DNA of 64,000 nt from Candidatus Pelagibacter sp. TMED118 (GTDB lineage: Bacteria > Pseudomonadota > Alphaproteobacteria > Pelagibacterales > Pelagibacteraceae), in NCBI GenBank assembly GCA_002170205.2, contig NHFT02000006.1, positions 29,495-93,494 on the forward strand. The letters are read 5' to 3'. The notes below the pieces were generated by a model, which had not been told where the DNA came from, made no database searches, and saw only the letters and a program-made list of their open reading frames with translations. The translations under genes and the position numbers were made by a program. The stretch's first letter is position 1, and every line of letters starts with the position of its first letter. Shown piece by piece: positions 8,821 through 18,403 of the stretch.

Positions 8821-10587
8821 ATGACAACATACATAGCACCTGTTGATGACATGATGTTTCTTTATGAGAAATTAAGAAATAATCAATTTTATAATGAGCT
8901 TGAAAAATATAAAGAAGTTACTCCAGATCTTGTAAAAAATATTTTAGAAGAAGCTGCAAAAATTAATCAAAATTTAATACTGCCTTTAGCAAAAGCTGGA
9001 GATGAGCATCCAGCTATTTTAGAAAATGGCGTCGTAAGAACACCCCCAGGATATAAAGAGGCTTATAAAAAATATATAGAGGATGGTTGGACCTCTTTGT
9101 CTTGTGATCCAAAGTATGGTGGTCAAGGTATGCCAAAAACAGTGAGTGCATTTTTTGACGAAATGTTGTCGTCTGCATCATTATCATTCAAATTATATAG
9201 TGAACTAAGTATAGGCGCCTATAACTGTATTAATCATCATGCTACAGATGAAGTTAAAGATAAATATTTACCAAAAATGGTCGAAGGTAAGTGGAGTGGA
9301 ACCATGTGTTTAACAGAGCCTGTTTGTGGCACTGATTTAGGTCTGCTCAAAACCAAAGCCGTCGAACAAAATGATGGAACTTACAAATTATCAGGTCAGA
9401 AAATTTTTATTACATCTGGAGATCAAGATTTAACAGAAAATATTATTCACCTAGTAATTGCTCGATCATCAGACTCTCCAGCTGGGACAAGGGGGATAAG
9501 TCTTTTTTTAGTTCCTAAATTCGTCGTTAATGAAGATGGAAGCTTAGGGTCAAGAAATGGAATTAGCACCGGATCTATAGAGAGCAAAATGGGAATTAAA
9601 GGATCTGCAACATGTGTTTTAAATTTTGACGAAGCTGTTGGTTATATGATTGGTCCAAAAAATAAAGGTCTGAACTCAATGTTTACTATGATGAACCTAG
9701 AGAGAATCGTCGTTGGAATTCAAGGGCTTGGTATTTCTGAAACTGCTTATCAAAATTCTTTAATCTACTCAAAGGAGAGGAGACAAGGAAAAAGCAACAA
9801 AAATAACTCCACAAATGGCTCTGCAGATTTTATTATAGAGCACGCAGACATTAGAAAATCACTTTTAAATATGAAGTCAATAATTGAGGGCGAGAGAGCA
9901 TTATGTTTTTGGCTGTCACAACAAACAGAGGTTAGTTTAAATCATGATAACGAAAAAATTAAACAAGAAGCCTCAGATTACGTATCATTAATGACACCTG
10001 TAGTTAAAGCATTATTTACTGATATGGGGTCTGAAATAACAAGTGAGGCTATGCAAATATTTGGCGGATATGGTTATACAAAAGACCAGGGAATAGAACA
10101 GTTATATAGAGATAACAGAATTACGCCAATTTATGAGGGAACTAATTCTGTTCAGGCGATTGATTTAGTTTTTAGGAAACTTGTTAATAAAAATGGAGAT
10201 ATTATAGATAGATACATCAATATGGTTAAAAGAGATTTGAAAAGCAAAAACGATAGACTTGAGCCATTTGTTAAAATACTAAATGTATATATAGAAAAAT
10301 TAATTGCTTTCACATCTTGGATAAAAGAAAAAATACAAAATTCTAAAGATGATGCTAATGCAGCTAGCAATGATTATTTAAAAGTATTAGGATTGGTTGC
10401 AGTTGGATATTCTTGGTTTAAAGTGCTTCAGGTTAGTTTTGATGATTATGAAAATAATAAAAACTTTTATGAGGATAAAATTCAAACTGCAAATTTCTTC
10501 TTTCAAAGAGTAATACCTAGAATAGACTCCCATTGCTCTTCTGCTATGAGCGGTAGCAAATATATTATGGACTATAAATTTAACTAA
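8821..10587 (+). CDS. dmdC: methylthiopropanoyl-CoA dehydrogenase (DmdC)
   Basis: This is a 588-residue acyl-CoA dehydrogenase of the long type with a C-terminal extension domain. It has the CLTEPVCGTDLGLL flavin/substrate region and IFGGYGYTKDQGIEQLYRD. Glu439 in YEGTN occupies the position of the catalytic base. Length and family match DmdC, which oxidises methylthiopropionyl-CoA to methylthioacryloyl-CoA in DMSP demethylation. The assignment rests on the neighbours dmdB and dmdA; without them it would be an unspecified acyl-CoA dehydrogenase. An AAGGA site lies before the ATG. dmdB starts 1 base after it ends. Confidence 0.9.
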   Translation: MTTYIAPVDDMMFLYEKLRNNQFYNELEKYKEVTPDLVKNILEEAAKINQNLILPLAKAGDEHPAILENGVVRTPPGYKEAYKKYIEDGWTSLSCDPKYGGQGMPKTVSAFFDEMLSSASLSFKLYSELSIGAYNCINHHATDEVKDKYLPKMVEGKWSGTMCLTEPVCGTDLGLLKTKAVEQNDGTYKLSGQKIFITSGDQDLTENIIHLVIARSSDSPAGTRGISLFLVPKFVVNEDGSLGSRNGISTGSIESKMGIKGSATCVLNFDEAVGYMIGPKNKGLNSMFTMMNLERIVVGIQGLGISETAYQNSLIYSKERRQGKSNKNNSTNGSADFIIEHADIRKSLLNMKSIIEGERALCFWLSQQTEVSLNHDNEKIKQEASDYVSLMTPVVKALFTDMGSEITSEAMQIFGGYGYTKDQGIEQLYRDNRITPIYEGTNSVQAIDLVFRKLVNKNGDIIDRYINMVKRDLKSKNDRLEPFVKILNVYIEKLIAFTSWIKEKIQNSKDDANAASNDYLKVLGLVAVGYSWFKVLQVSFDDYENNKNFYEDKIQTANFFFQRVIPRIDSHCSSAMSGSKYIMDYKFN

Positions 10588-10588
10588 A

Positions 10589-12217
10589 ATGAGTAGTTTT
10601 GAGAAAAATTTAGAAAAAAATAACGCAAATTTTGTTCCTTTAACTCCTTTAACTTTTTTAGAAAGAGCGAAAGATATTTATCCCGATTACGAAGCATTAA
10701 TTTATGAGGATAGAAAGTATACATGGAGTGAAATCTATAACAGATGCATACGGTTTGCTAGTGCATTAGAAAAAATCGGTATTGGAAAAGGTGATACAGT
10801 ATCGGTTATGGCTTGTAATACACCCGAGATATTTGAAGCTCATTATTCAGTACCCATGACAGGTGCAGTTTTAAATACAATTAACATAAGATTAGATTCA
10901 AAAACTGTGAGTTATATTCTTGATCATAGTGACGCTAAGGTTTTGATTGTAGATAGACAATTCCACGAAGTTGTTAAAAAGGCTTTATCAAGTCTTAACA
11001 AAGAAATTAAAATCATAGATATTAATGACAAGCATGCTGATCAATCAAAACTTGGCAAAATAGGCGAGCTAGAATACGAGGAATTTTTAAAAACAGGAGA
11101 CCCAAACTATGTTTGGAAGAAGCCAGATGATGAGTGGCAAGCAATTTCCTTAAGTTATACCTCAGGCACAACTGGAAATCCTAAGGGCGTTGTATATCAT
11201 CATAGAGGCTCTTACCTAATGGCAACCGGTAGCGCAGTAGCTTGGAACATGCCAAACAGACTAACTTTCTTATGTATTGTGCCAATGTTCCATTGTAATG
11301 GATGGTGTTACCCTTGGACTGTGCCAATGTTGAATGGAAAAACTATTTGTTTAAGAAATATAGATATAAAAAAAATATTTGAACTAATCGATACACATAA
11401 GGTAACTCATTTTGGAGGAGCTCCAATAGTCCTTAATATGATAACAGGAGCCTCTGAAAGTGAAAGAAAAGAATTAAAGCATAAGGTACACGTTCTTACA
11501 GCTGGAGCACCTCCACCAAGTATAATTTTTAAAAGGATGAAAAGTTTAGGTTTTGAGGTAATGCATGTTTATGGATTAACCGAAACATATGGACATATTA
11601 CTCAATGTGCTTGGAATGAGGAATGGAATAATTTAGATGAGGATAAAGTAAATGAAATTAAGGCAAGGCAAGGCGTAAGATACCCAAACACAGAGGGAGT
11701 TTCAGTTATAGATCCTGAAACAATGCAAACAGTACCAAAAGATGGAAAAACTATGGGTGAAATAATGATAAAAGGTAACGTAGTTATGAAGGGATATTAT
11801 AAGGACAAAGAAGCAACTGATAAAGCAATGAAAGACGGGTGGTTTCACTCAGGAGACTTGGCGGTAATGCATCCAGATGGCTACATAAAGATCCAGGATA
11901 GATCTAAAGATATAATTATTTCAGGTGGAGAAAATATTTCATCAATAGAAATTGAAAATACTTTAGCTAAACACCCCTCAGTATCTATAGTTGCTGTAGT
12001 CGCCAAACCTGACGAGAAATGGGGAGAAGTTCCCTGTGCATTTATTGAGGCGGTAAAAGACAAACAAGCTACAGAAAAGGAACTAATTGATTTTTGTAAA
12101 GAAACTCTAGCTAATTTTAAGGTTCCGAAAAAAATTGAGTTTTGTGAACTACCAAAAACATCAACGGGAAAAATCCAAAAATTTGAATTAAGAAAAAAGG
12201 CTAAGGAGCTAAACTGA
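10589..12217 (+). CDS. dmdB: methylthiopropanoate-CoA ligase (DmdB)
   Basis: This is a 542-residue AMP-forming acyl-CoA synthetase. It has the P-loop-like SYTSGTTGNPKG (189-200), the YGLTETYGH motif, the hinge DRSKDIIISGGENIS and the C-terminal Lys of the STGKIQKFELR motif. The sequence type and location match DmdB, which activates methylthiopropionate, the product of DmdA, to its CoA thioester. It is flanked by dmdC upstream and a hydrolase and dmdA downstream. Its TGA stop overlaps the proposed CTG start of the hydrolase. Activity on other short or medium acids is possible for this family. Confidence 0.92.
   Translation: MSSFEKNLEKNNANFVPLTPLTFLERAKDIYPDYEALIYEDRKYTWSEIYNRCIRFASALEKIGIGKGDTVSVMACNTPEIFEAHYSVPMTGAVLNTINIRLDSKTVSYILDHSDAKVLIVDRQFHEVVKKALSSLNKEIKIIDINDKHADQSKLGKIGELEYEEFLKTGDPNYVWKKPDDEWQAISLSYTSGTTGNPKGVVYHHRGSYLMATGSAVAWNMPNRLTFLCIVPMFHCNGWCYPWTVPMLNGKTICLRNIDIKKIFELIDTHKVTHFGGAPIVLNMITGASESERKELKHKVHVLTAGAPPPSIIFKRMKSLGFEVMHVYGLTETYGHITQCAWNEEWNNLDEDKVNEIKARQGVRYPNTEGVSVIDPETMQTVPKDGKTMGEIMIKGNVVMKGYYKDKEATDKAMKDGWFHSGDLAVMHPDGYIKIQDRSKDIIISGGENISSIEIENTLAKHPSVSIVAVVAKPDEKWGEVPCAFIEAVKDKQATEKELIDFCKETLANFKVPKKIEFCELPKTSTGKIQKFELRKKAKELN
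12203..12208 (+). promoter_or_regulatory. ribosome-binding site deciding a CTG start
   Basis: A perfect AAGGAG lies inside the last codons of dmdB, 5 bases before an in-frame CTG at 12214. The first ATG in the hydrolase frame is about 90 bases downstream and has no such site. This placement argues that translation of the hydrolase starts at or near 12214. Confidence 0.65.
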
Positions 12218-12990
12218 ACGTAAACATCAGAGATAAAGATGTTTTCATCTCAACGGGCGGTAGAGAGATTGATAAAAAAAAATCAACTATCTTATTAATG
12301 CATGGAAGTGGATTAAGCCATATTGTTTGGTCTTTACATGAGCAATTTTATATTACTAATGGATATAATGTATTGTCTGTTGACTTACCAGGTCATGGCA
12401 ATTCTGATGGACCCGCTATCGATTCTATAGAAAAAATATCAGATTGGTTAAGTGATTTATTAAAGTCCTTAAAAATAAGTAAAATTAATTTTGTAGGACA
12501 CTCGCAAGCTTGTCTTGTAGGTATTGATTTTGCATCAAGGTATCCATCTCTAGTTGAGAAGCTAATTTTAGTAGCTGGCACATATAAATTACCAGTAAAC
12601 CAGGACTTATTAGACTTTGCATTTGCAGGAGATGAGAAGGCAATACTTCTTATGATGAAATGGGGTTATGAAGGATCAAAGGCATTTATAGGTGGAAACC
12701 CTGTTAAAAAAATTATTAATTCTACTAGAGAAATCAGAGAAATTTTGTATGTAGACTTAAACGCCTGTAACAACTATAAGTCCGGTAAAGAATCTTTAGA
12801 AAAAATCTTTTGTCCGACTTTGTGTATATTTGGGGATCTGGATAAAATGGTTCCTCTAAAAGTTGGAAATAAGATGGCTGAGACTATAAAAAATTCAGAA
12901 GTAAAGATTATAAATAATTGTGGTCACATGATAATATTTGAGAAAGCTTTTGAAATGAGAAAATCAGTTTTAGAGTTCATAAATAAATGA
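12214..12990 (+). CDS. alpha/beta hydrolase in the dmd cluster
   Basis: This encodes an alpha/beta-hydrolase fold protein of unknown substrate. The first ATG is at 12298, but a start there would cut off the leading beta strands. The frame upstream to 12214 encodes a sensible N-terminus (DVFISTGG, then [13 protein letters not shown] with the oxyanion HG). With the CTG at 12214 it has 258 residues. Catalytic residues are visible: Ser in GHSQA, Asp in FGDLDK, and His in NCGHM near the C-terminus. It lies between dmdB and dmdA and overlaps dmdA by 4 bases, so a role in DMSP use, such as thioester or ester cleavage, is likely but unproven. Confidence 0.82.
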   Translation: MNVNIRDKDVFISTGGREIDKKKSTILLMHGSGLSHIVWSLHEQFYITNGYNVLSVDLPGHGNSDGPAIDSIEKISDWLSDLLKSLKISKINFVGHSQACLVGIDFASRYPSLVEKLILVAGTYKLPVNQDLLDFAFAGDEKAILLMMKWGYEGSKAFIGGNPVKKIINSTREIREILYVDLNACNNYKSGKESLEKIFCPTLCIFGDLDKMVPLKVGNKMAETIKNSEVKIINNCGHMIIFEKAFEMRKSVLEFINK

Positions 12991-14099
12991 AAAACTATTT
13001 TATATCTAAATCAAAAAGATTAAGAGGTACACCTTTTACTTCTAGAATTGAAAAGCAAGGTGTTACAGCGTATACAATCTATAATCATATGTTATTGCCA
13101 ACAAGGTTTAGTGATACTCTAGAGCAAGCATATCATCATTTGAAAGAACATGTTCAAGTTTGGGATGTATCTGTTCAAAGACAAACAGAAATAAACGGCA
13201 AAGACTCTTCAAAATTAGTACAATTAATGACTTGTAGAGATCTTTCAAAAGCTAAGGTTGGCAGATGTTACTATGCCCCTATCATTGACCATAAAGCTAA
13301 ATTGATAAGTGATCCTGTAATTCTTAAGCTTGCAGAGGATAGATGGTGGATTTCTTTATCAGACTCTGATTTTGAATTATTTGCTAAAGGTTTGGCCATA
13401 GGACTAAATTATGACGTCAATATATTCGAAGCAAAGGTTGATATCTTTTCTGTACAAGGACCAAAGTCTTTTAATTTAATGAAAAAAGTACTTGGACCTA
13501 AGATTACAGAATTAAAATTTTTTGGTTTTGATTACTTCGAGTTTGCAGGCTTCAAACATTTAATTGCAAGATCTGGATGGTCCAAGCAAAGTGGATTTGA
13601 AGTATATATGGAAAATGAGCAAGCGGGACTAGCATTATATGATAAATTATTCGAGATTGGCGAAGAATTTAATTTAAAGCCTGGCTGTCCAAATTTAATC
13701 GAAAGAATTGAAAGCACTTTGTTATCTTACGGAAATGATATTGATATCGGTGATAACCCGCTAGAATGTGGTTTTGACAAATATGTTAACTTAGATAGCA
13801 ATATAGAATTTTTAGGTAAAGAAGAGTTAAAAAAAGTTAAAGCCGAAGGTATTCAGAAGAAATTAATGGGAGTTAAAATTAATGCAAAAGAAATTGCAGT
13901 TACAGGTTCAATGAATATGTATGATACTTCTAATAACTTAATTGGTGAATTGAGATCTGCATCATTTAATCCAATGTTCAATCAAGTTATTGGAATCGCA
14001 ATGGTGAATAAACCTTATTTTAAAGCCTCTCAAGAGTTTAAGGTAGATATTAATGGAAAAAGTTGCATCGGAAAACTTTGCGACTTGCCCTTTATTTAG
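12987..14099 (+). CDS. dmdA: DMSP demethylase (DmdA)
   Basis: This 370-residue protein belongs to the GcvT/aminomethyltransferase family. DmdA transfers a methyl group from dimethylsulfoniopropionate to tetrahydrofolate, giving methylthiopropionate. Family features are the N-terminal [20 protein letters not shown] region, and [19 protein letters not shown] near 155-175. The sequence is divergent from true GcvT, and the neighbours dmdB and dmdC supply the next two steps of the pathway. SAR11 is a principal marine carrier of dmdA. The ATG overlaps the stop of the hydrolase (ATGA), indicating one operon in the order dmdC-dmdB-hydrolase-dmdA. Confidence 0.94.
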   Translation: MKNYFISKSKRLRGTPFTSRIEKQGVTAYTIYNHMLLPTRFSDTLEQAYHHLKEHVQVWDVSVQRQTEINGKDSSKLVQLMTCRDLSKAKVGRCYYAPIIDHKAKLISDPVILKLAEDRWWISLSDSDFELFAKGLAIGLNYDVNIFEAKVDIFSVQGPKSFNLMKKVLGPKITELKFFGFDYFEFAGFKHLIARSGWSKQSGFEVYMENEQAGLALYDKLFEIGEEFNLKPGCPNLIERIESTLLSYGNDIDIGDNPLECGFDKYVNLDSNIEFLGKEELKKVKAEGIQKKLMGVKINAKEIAVTGSMNMYDTSNNLIGELRSASFNPMFNQVIGIAMVNKPYFKASQEFKVDINGKSCIGKLCDLPFI

Positions 14100-14121
14100 T
14101 ATTATAAATCACTAAAATATA

Positions 14122-15132
14122 ATGAAATTTGCAATAGTTGGAGCAACAGGAAACGTAGGTAGAAAATTAATAGAAGTTTTAGAAAAAAAGAAATTATCTA
14201 TAAATGAAATCTATTTTATTGCTTCATCAAAAAGCTCAGGCAAAAAAATAAAATTTTTTGGCAAAGAACATACTGTCGAGAACTTAGAAAGATTTGATTT
14301 TTCTAAAGTAGATATTGCCTTTTTTGCTGCTGGTAGTGCTATTGCAGAGAAATGGGCACCTATTGCAGCTAAACAAACAATAGTTATTGATAATTCAAAA
14401 TTTTTTAGAAAAGATAATGAAATTCCTTTAATTGTGCCAGAGGTAAATTCAAAAGAAATATCGAAATTTAAAAATAAAAATATTATTGCAAATGCTAATT
14501 GCTCAGTAATACCTATTGTTGTTGCACTTAAACCTTTACATGATCTATATAATGTTAAAAGAGTAGTAGCATCTACCTACCAATCAGTGTCCGGGGCAGG
14601 AAAGGCTGGAATGGACGAGCTTATATCACAAACAAAGGAAATTTTAGAAAATAAAAAAGTTCAATCAAAACACTTTACTAAGCAGATAGCTTTCAATGCC
14701 ATACCTCATATCGACATTTTTTTAGAAAATGGAAGCACTAAAGAAGAACAAAAAAACCAAGATGAAATAAAAAAAATTTTGGATAATAATATTAGAGTAA
14801 CCTCTACTTGTGTGAGAATACCCGTACTAGTTTCACATTCCATTAGTATAAATATAGAATTCAATAAAAAACATAATTTAAATGAAATTAAAAACATTTT
14901 ATCATCTTCACCAGGTTGTAAAGTTGTCGATGAGCAAAAAGATGGTGGTTATGTTACTCCTGCTGAAGCAGAAAATAAATTTGAAACATTCATATCTAGG
15001 ATTCGTAATGATGAATCGCAAGAAAATTCTATTAATATGTGGATTGTTTCAGACAATTTGTTAAAAGGTGCAGCTTTAAATGCAGTTGAAATAGCAGAAA
15101 TATTGATCAAAAATAATCTTTATGGAAAATAA
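14122..15132 (+). CDS. asd: aspartate-semialdehyde dehydrogenase
   Basis: Asd reduces aspartyl phosphate to aspartate semialdehyde, the branch point to lysine/diaminopimelate, threonine and methionine. The 336 residues start with the nucleotide-binding FAIVGATGNVGRKLIEVL. The acyl-thioester cysteine is Cys127 in NANCSVIP. The STYQSVSGAG segment and RIPVLVSHS are family signatures. It starts 22 bases after dmdA and overlaps sdhC by 11 bases. It can therefore be read as the first gene of the TCA block, although its product belongs to amino acid synthesis (with dapF and metX in this window). Confidence 0.97.
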   Translation: MKFAIVGATGNVGRKLIEVLEKKKLSINEIYFIASSKSSGKKIKFFGKEHTVENLERFDFSKVDIAFFAAGSAIAEKWAPIAAKQTIVIDNSKFFRKDNEIPLIVPEVNSKEISKFKNKNIIANANCSVIPIVVALKPLHDLYNVKRVVASTYQSVSGAGKAGMDELISQTKEILENKKVQSKHFTKQIAFNAIPHIDIFLENGSTKEEQKNQDEIKKILDNNIRVTSTCVRIPVLVSHSISINIEFNKKHNLNEIKNILSSSPGCKVVDEQKDGGYVTPAEAENKFETFISRIRNDESQENSINMWIVSDNLLKGAALNAVEIAEILIKNNLYGK

Positions 15133-15505
15133 AAATCCCTTATCTCCACATATACAAATTTACAGTTGGCATATTTCCTCGTTAGTTTCTATTGGTCATA
15201 GGATTACTGGTGTGATAAATGTAATAATTTTAACATTTATTACTTTTTGGGTTGGATCACTATTATTAGGTGAAAATTTTTACGATTCAATTTTTAATTT
15301 TTTAAATTCTTTTTTTGGGAAATTTTTTGTAATAGGAACAATATGGTCTTTCACTTTCCATTCACTTAGTGAGTTAAGACATCTTTTCTGGGATATGGGA
15401 TATGGATTTGAATTAAAAACTGCAAATTTGACTGGTGCATTAGTAATAATTTTTTCTATTATTTTTACAGTAATAATTTTTTTAATTGGAAGGATATTCA
15501 TTTAA
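15122..15505 (+). CDS. sdhC: succinate dehydrogenase cytochrome b556 subunit
   Basis: SdhC is one of two membrane anchors of complex II and helps bind haem b and ubiquinone. The 127 residues begin with the family signature NPLSPHIQIYSWHISS and then SIGHRITGV, where the Ser and Arg lie near the quinone site. Three hydrophobic membrane segments follow, with the haem-ligand-type His in FHSLSELRHLFWD. It overlaps asd by 11 bases and abuts sdhD directly. Confidence 0.95.
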   Translation: MENKNPLSPHIQIYSWHISSLVSIGHRITGVINVIILTFITFWVGSLLLGENFYDSIFNFLNSFFGKFFVIGTIWSFTFHSLSELRHLFWDMGYGFELKTANLTGALVIIFSIIFTVIIFLIGRIFI

Positions 15506-15835
15506 ATGGTTAGTCCTACAAAAAAGTGGCTTTTTATTAAAGCTTCATCTGTCATTTTAATACCATTAATGATTTGGTTTACTATTATATTTGCAGGTAT
15601 TTATGATAAGAAATTTGATGAAATTACCTCATTTTTATCATCACAACCTACAATTTTTCTATTATCACTATTATTTATAGTAGCTTACTTCTTTTCAGCA
15701 CTTACAATTAGCGAAATTTTTGAAGATTATATGGAAAATGAAAAAATTAAAAATGTCGCAAACAAATTATTATATTTATTTGCTATAATAATTCCTATAA
15801 TTACAATAATGTTTATTTATAATTTAAGTTTATGA
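15506..15835 (+). CDS. sdhD: succinate dehydrogenase membrane anchor SdhD
   Basis: This 109-residue protein has three predicted membrane helices (about 12-32, 46-68 and 83-105), the size and layout of SdhD. Sequence identity in this family is low, so the call relies on its place between sdhC and sdhA. I could not assign a haem-ligand His with confidence, because the usual central histidine is not obvious. The segment before helix 3 is acidic ([11 protein letters not shown]). The start directly follows the sdhC stop, and the end overlaps sdhA by 4 bases. Confidence 0.88.
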   Translation: MVSPTKKWLFIKASSVILIPLMIWFTIIFAGIYDKKFDEITSFLSSQPTIFLLSLLFIVAYFFSALTISEIFEDYMENEKIKNVANKLLYLFAIIIPIITIMFIYNLSL

Positions 15836-17607
15836 GTTCATACAAAATAATTGATCACGAATACGATGTAGTTGTTCTCGGAGCAGGTGGCTCTGGACTA
15901 AGAGCAGCTGTGGGCTTAAGTGAAGCTGGGTTAAAGACTGCCTGCATATCAAAAGTTTTCCCAACCAGAAGTCATACATCTGCAGCTCAAGGAGGAATTT
16001 CAGCTGCCTTAGGCAATATGGGTGAGGATGATTGGAGATGGCACATGTATGATACTGTTAAAGGTGCCGACTGGTTAGGGGATCAAGATTGTATAGAATA
16101 TTTATGTAAAGAAGCTCCGAAAGCAGTTCTAGAGCTGGAACAATATGGAGTTCCTTTTAGTAGAACTGAGGAAGGAAAAATTTATCAAAGACCATTCGGT
16201 GGTATGACGAAAAATTACGGCAACGGTACTGTTCAAAGAACTTGTGCAGCTGCAGACCGTACAGGTCATGCAATCTTACATACTTTATATGGACAAGCTT
16301 TAAAACATAATACTGAATTTTTCATTGAATACTTTGCTCTAGATTTATTGATGAAAGATGGAGAGTGCAAAGGTTTAATTGCATGGAATTTAAATGATGG
16401 AACAATTCATAGATTTAGGTCTCATATAACGATTATAGCAACTGGTGGATATGGAAAAGTTTACTATTCAGCTACGTCAGCTCACACTTGTACCGGTGAT
16501 GGAAATGCTATGGTCTTAAGAGCAGGTCTGCCATTACAAGATATGGAATTTGTTCAATTCCATCCAACCGGAATTTACGGTCACGGTACATTAATATCTG
16601 AGGGTGTCAGAGGAGAAGGTGGATACTTAGTAAATTCTAATGGGGAAAGATTTATGGAACGATACGCTCCTAAAGCTAAAGATCTTGCTTCACGAGATGT
16701 TGTAAGTAGATCTATTGCAGTAGAAATTAATGAAGGCAGAGGTGTTGGAGCAGATAAGGATCATGTACATTTACATCTAGATCATTTAGATCCAAATGTT
16801 ATTGAAGAAAGACTGCCTGGCATCTCAGAATCTTCAAAATTATTTGCAAATGTAGATGTTACAAAAGAACCAATACCGGTTGTACCAACTGTTCATTACA
16901 ATATGGGTGGTATACCAACTAATTACAAAGCAGAAGTTTTAACGTTGAATGGTTCAACAAAGACAGTACCAGGATTAATGGCAATTGGAGAGGCTGCATG
17001 TGTGTCAGTACACGGAGCAAATAGACTTGGTTCAAATTCGTTAATTGATCTTGTAGTTTTTGGTAGAGCGGCTGCTAAAAGAGCTGCAGAACTTGTTAAA
17101 TCAGGAACTCCTCATGAGGAAATATCTCAATCAGAAACTGAAAAATGTTTGGACAGATTTGATAAACTTAGAAATGCAAATGGAGCAAATAGTACAGCTG
17201 ATTTAAGATTGTCTATGCAAAAAACAATGCAATCAAAATGTGCGGTATTTAGAACAGAAAGAACTTTAAAAGAAGGTGTTAATGAAATAAGAAAACCATA
17301 CGAAGGAATGGATAATTTATCTGTTAAAGATAAGTCTTTAATTTTTAATACAGATCTTGTTGAAACACTCGAATTTGATAATTTAATAAGACAGGCTATT
17401 ACTACAATGGACTCTGCATTCCACAGAAAAGAGAGCAGAGGGGCCCACGCTAGAGAGGATTACCCAAAAAGGAATGACGAAAAATATATGCAACATACTC
17501 TATCATGGTGCAATGGTACAAAAACTAAAATCGATTATAGACCAGTACATAGCTCAACACTAACAAATGACGTTCAATATTTTCCACCTCAAGAAAGAGT
17601 TTATTAA
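15832..17607 (+). CDS. sdhA: succinate dehydrogenase flavoprotein subunit
   Basis: SdhA oxidises succinate to fumarate, passing electrons via covalently bound FAD to SdhB. The 591 residues open with the dinucleotide fold [16 protein letters not shown]. His48 in [11 protein letters not shown] is the FAD-linking histidine. HPTGIYGHG, then RGEGGYLVN and the Arg of SRDVVSR line the dicarboxylate site. The C-terminal [16 protein letters not shown] is typical. It overlaps sdhD by 4 bases and sdhB by 1 base. Confidence 0.98.
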   Translation: MSSYKIIDHEYDVVVLGAGGSGLRAAVGLSEAGLKTACISKVFPTRSHTSAAQGGISAALGNMGEDDWRWHMYDTVKGADWLGDQDCIEYLCKEAPKAVLELEQYGVPFSRTEEGKIYQRPFGGMTKNYGNGTVQRTCAAADRTGHAILHTLYGQALKHNTEFFIEYFALDLLMKDGECKGLIAWNLNDGTIHRFRSHITIIATGGYGKVYYSATSAHTCTGDGNAMVLRAGLPLQDMEFVQFHPTGIYGHGTLISEGVRGEGGYLVNSNGERFMERYAPKAKDLASRDVVSRSIAVEINEGRGVGADKDHVHLHLDHLDPNVIEERLPGISESSKLFANVDVTKEPIPVVPTVHYNMGGIPTNYKAEVLTLNGSTKTVPGLMAIGEAACVSVHGANRLGSNSLIDLVVFGRAAAKRAAELVKSGTPHEEISQSETEKCLDRFDKLRNANGANSTADLRLSMQKTMQSKCAVFRTERTLKEGVNEIRKPYEGMDNLSVKDKSLIFNTDLVETLEFDNLIRQAITTMDSAFHRKESRGAHAREDYPKRNDEKYMQHTLSWCNGTKTKIDYRPVHSSTLTNDVQYFPPQERVY

Positions 17608-18380
17608 TGGTTCAGATAAGTTTGCCTCAGAATTCAAAAATTCAAAAAGGCAAATATTATAAAGATAAAACTGGGTCAAAAAATTTACGTAAAGTTAATA
17701 TTTATAGATGGGACCCTTCAACCGGCGAAAATCCGAGAATAGATACTTATGAGGTTGATATGGAGAATTGTCCATCAAAAGTACTTGATTTGCTTAATAA
17801 AATTAAAAATGAAATAGACTCTTCGATTGCCTATCGAAGATCATGTGCTCACGGCGTATGTGGATCTTGTGCTATGAACATGGACGGCAAAAATGGATTG
17901 GCTTGTACAAAACCTCATTCAGAAATAAAAGGAGATATAAATATTTATCCTTTGCCTCATCTCAAAGTGCAAAAAGATTTAATAGGAGATTTATCAACAT
18001 TGTATAAACAATACGCATCTGTTGAACCTTGGTTGAAGAACTCAAACACTACAAGTGATAAAGAAAATTTTCAATCAAAAGAAGATAGAGCTAAATTAGA
18101 TGGGTTATATGAATGTATTATGTGTGCTTGCTGTTCAACATCTTGTCCGAGTTATTGGTGGAATGGTGAAAAATATTTAGGTCCCGCAGTATTACTTCAA
18201 GCTTACAGATGGATTATTGATTCAAGAGATGAAGAAAGAAAAGAGAGATTAAAGAAAGTAGCAGATGAATTAAAGCTTTATAGATGCCACACTATCATGA
18301 ATTGTACAAATGCTTGTCCAAAGGGTTTAAATCCTGCAAAAGCGATAGCATCTATAAAGAAAATGCTTGCAACAGGCTAA
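17607..18380 (+). CDS. sdhB: succinate dehydrogenase iron-sulfur subunit
   Basis: SdhB carries the three iron-sulfur clusters that wire SdhA to the quinone site. The 257 residues hold the [2Fe-2S] ligands in [15 protein letters not shown] (about 77-90), the [4Fe-4S] and [3Fe-4S] ligands in [16 protein letters not shown], and a third group in [17 protein letters not shown]. The Trp of SYWW lies at the usual quinone-contact position. Its start shares a base with the end of sdhA. mmsA follows after 23 bases. Confidence 0.98.
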   Translation: MVQISLPQNSKIQKGKYYKDKTGSKNLRKVNIYRWDPSTGENPRIDTYEVDMENCPSKVLDLLNKIKNEIDSSIAYRRSCAHGVCGSCAMNMDGKNGLACTKPHSEIKGDINIYPLPHLKVQKDLIGDLSTLYKQYASVEPWLKNSNTTSDKENFQSKEDRAKLDGLYECIMCACCSTSCPSYWWNGEKYLGPAVLLQAYRWIIDSRDEERKERLKKVADELKLYRCHTIMNCTNACPKGLNPAKAIASIKKMLATG

Positions 18381-18403
18381 TTACTTAATTAAATAAATTC
18401 TTC

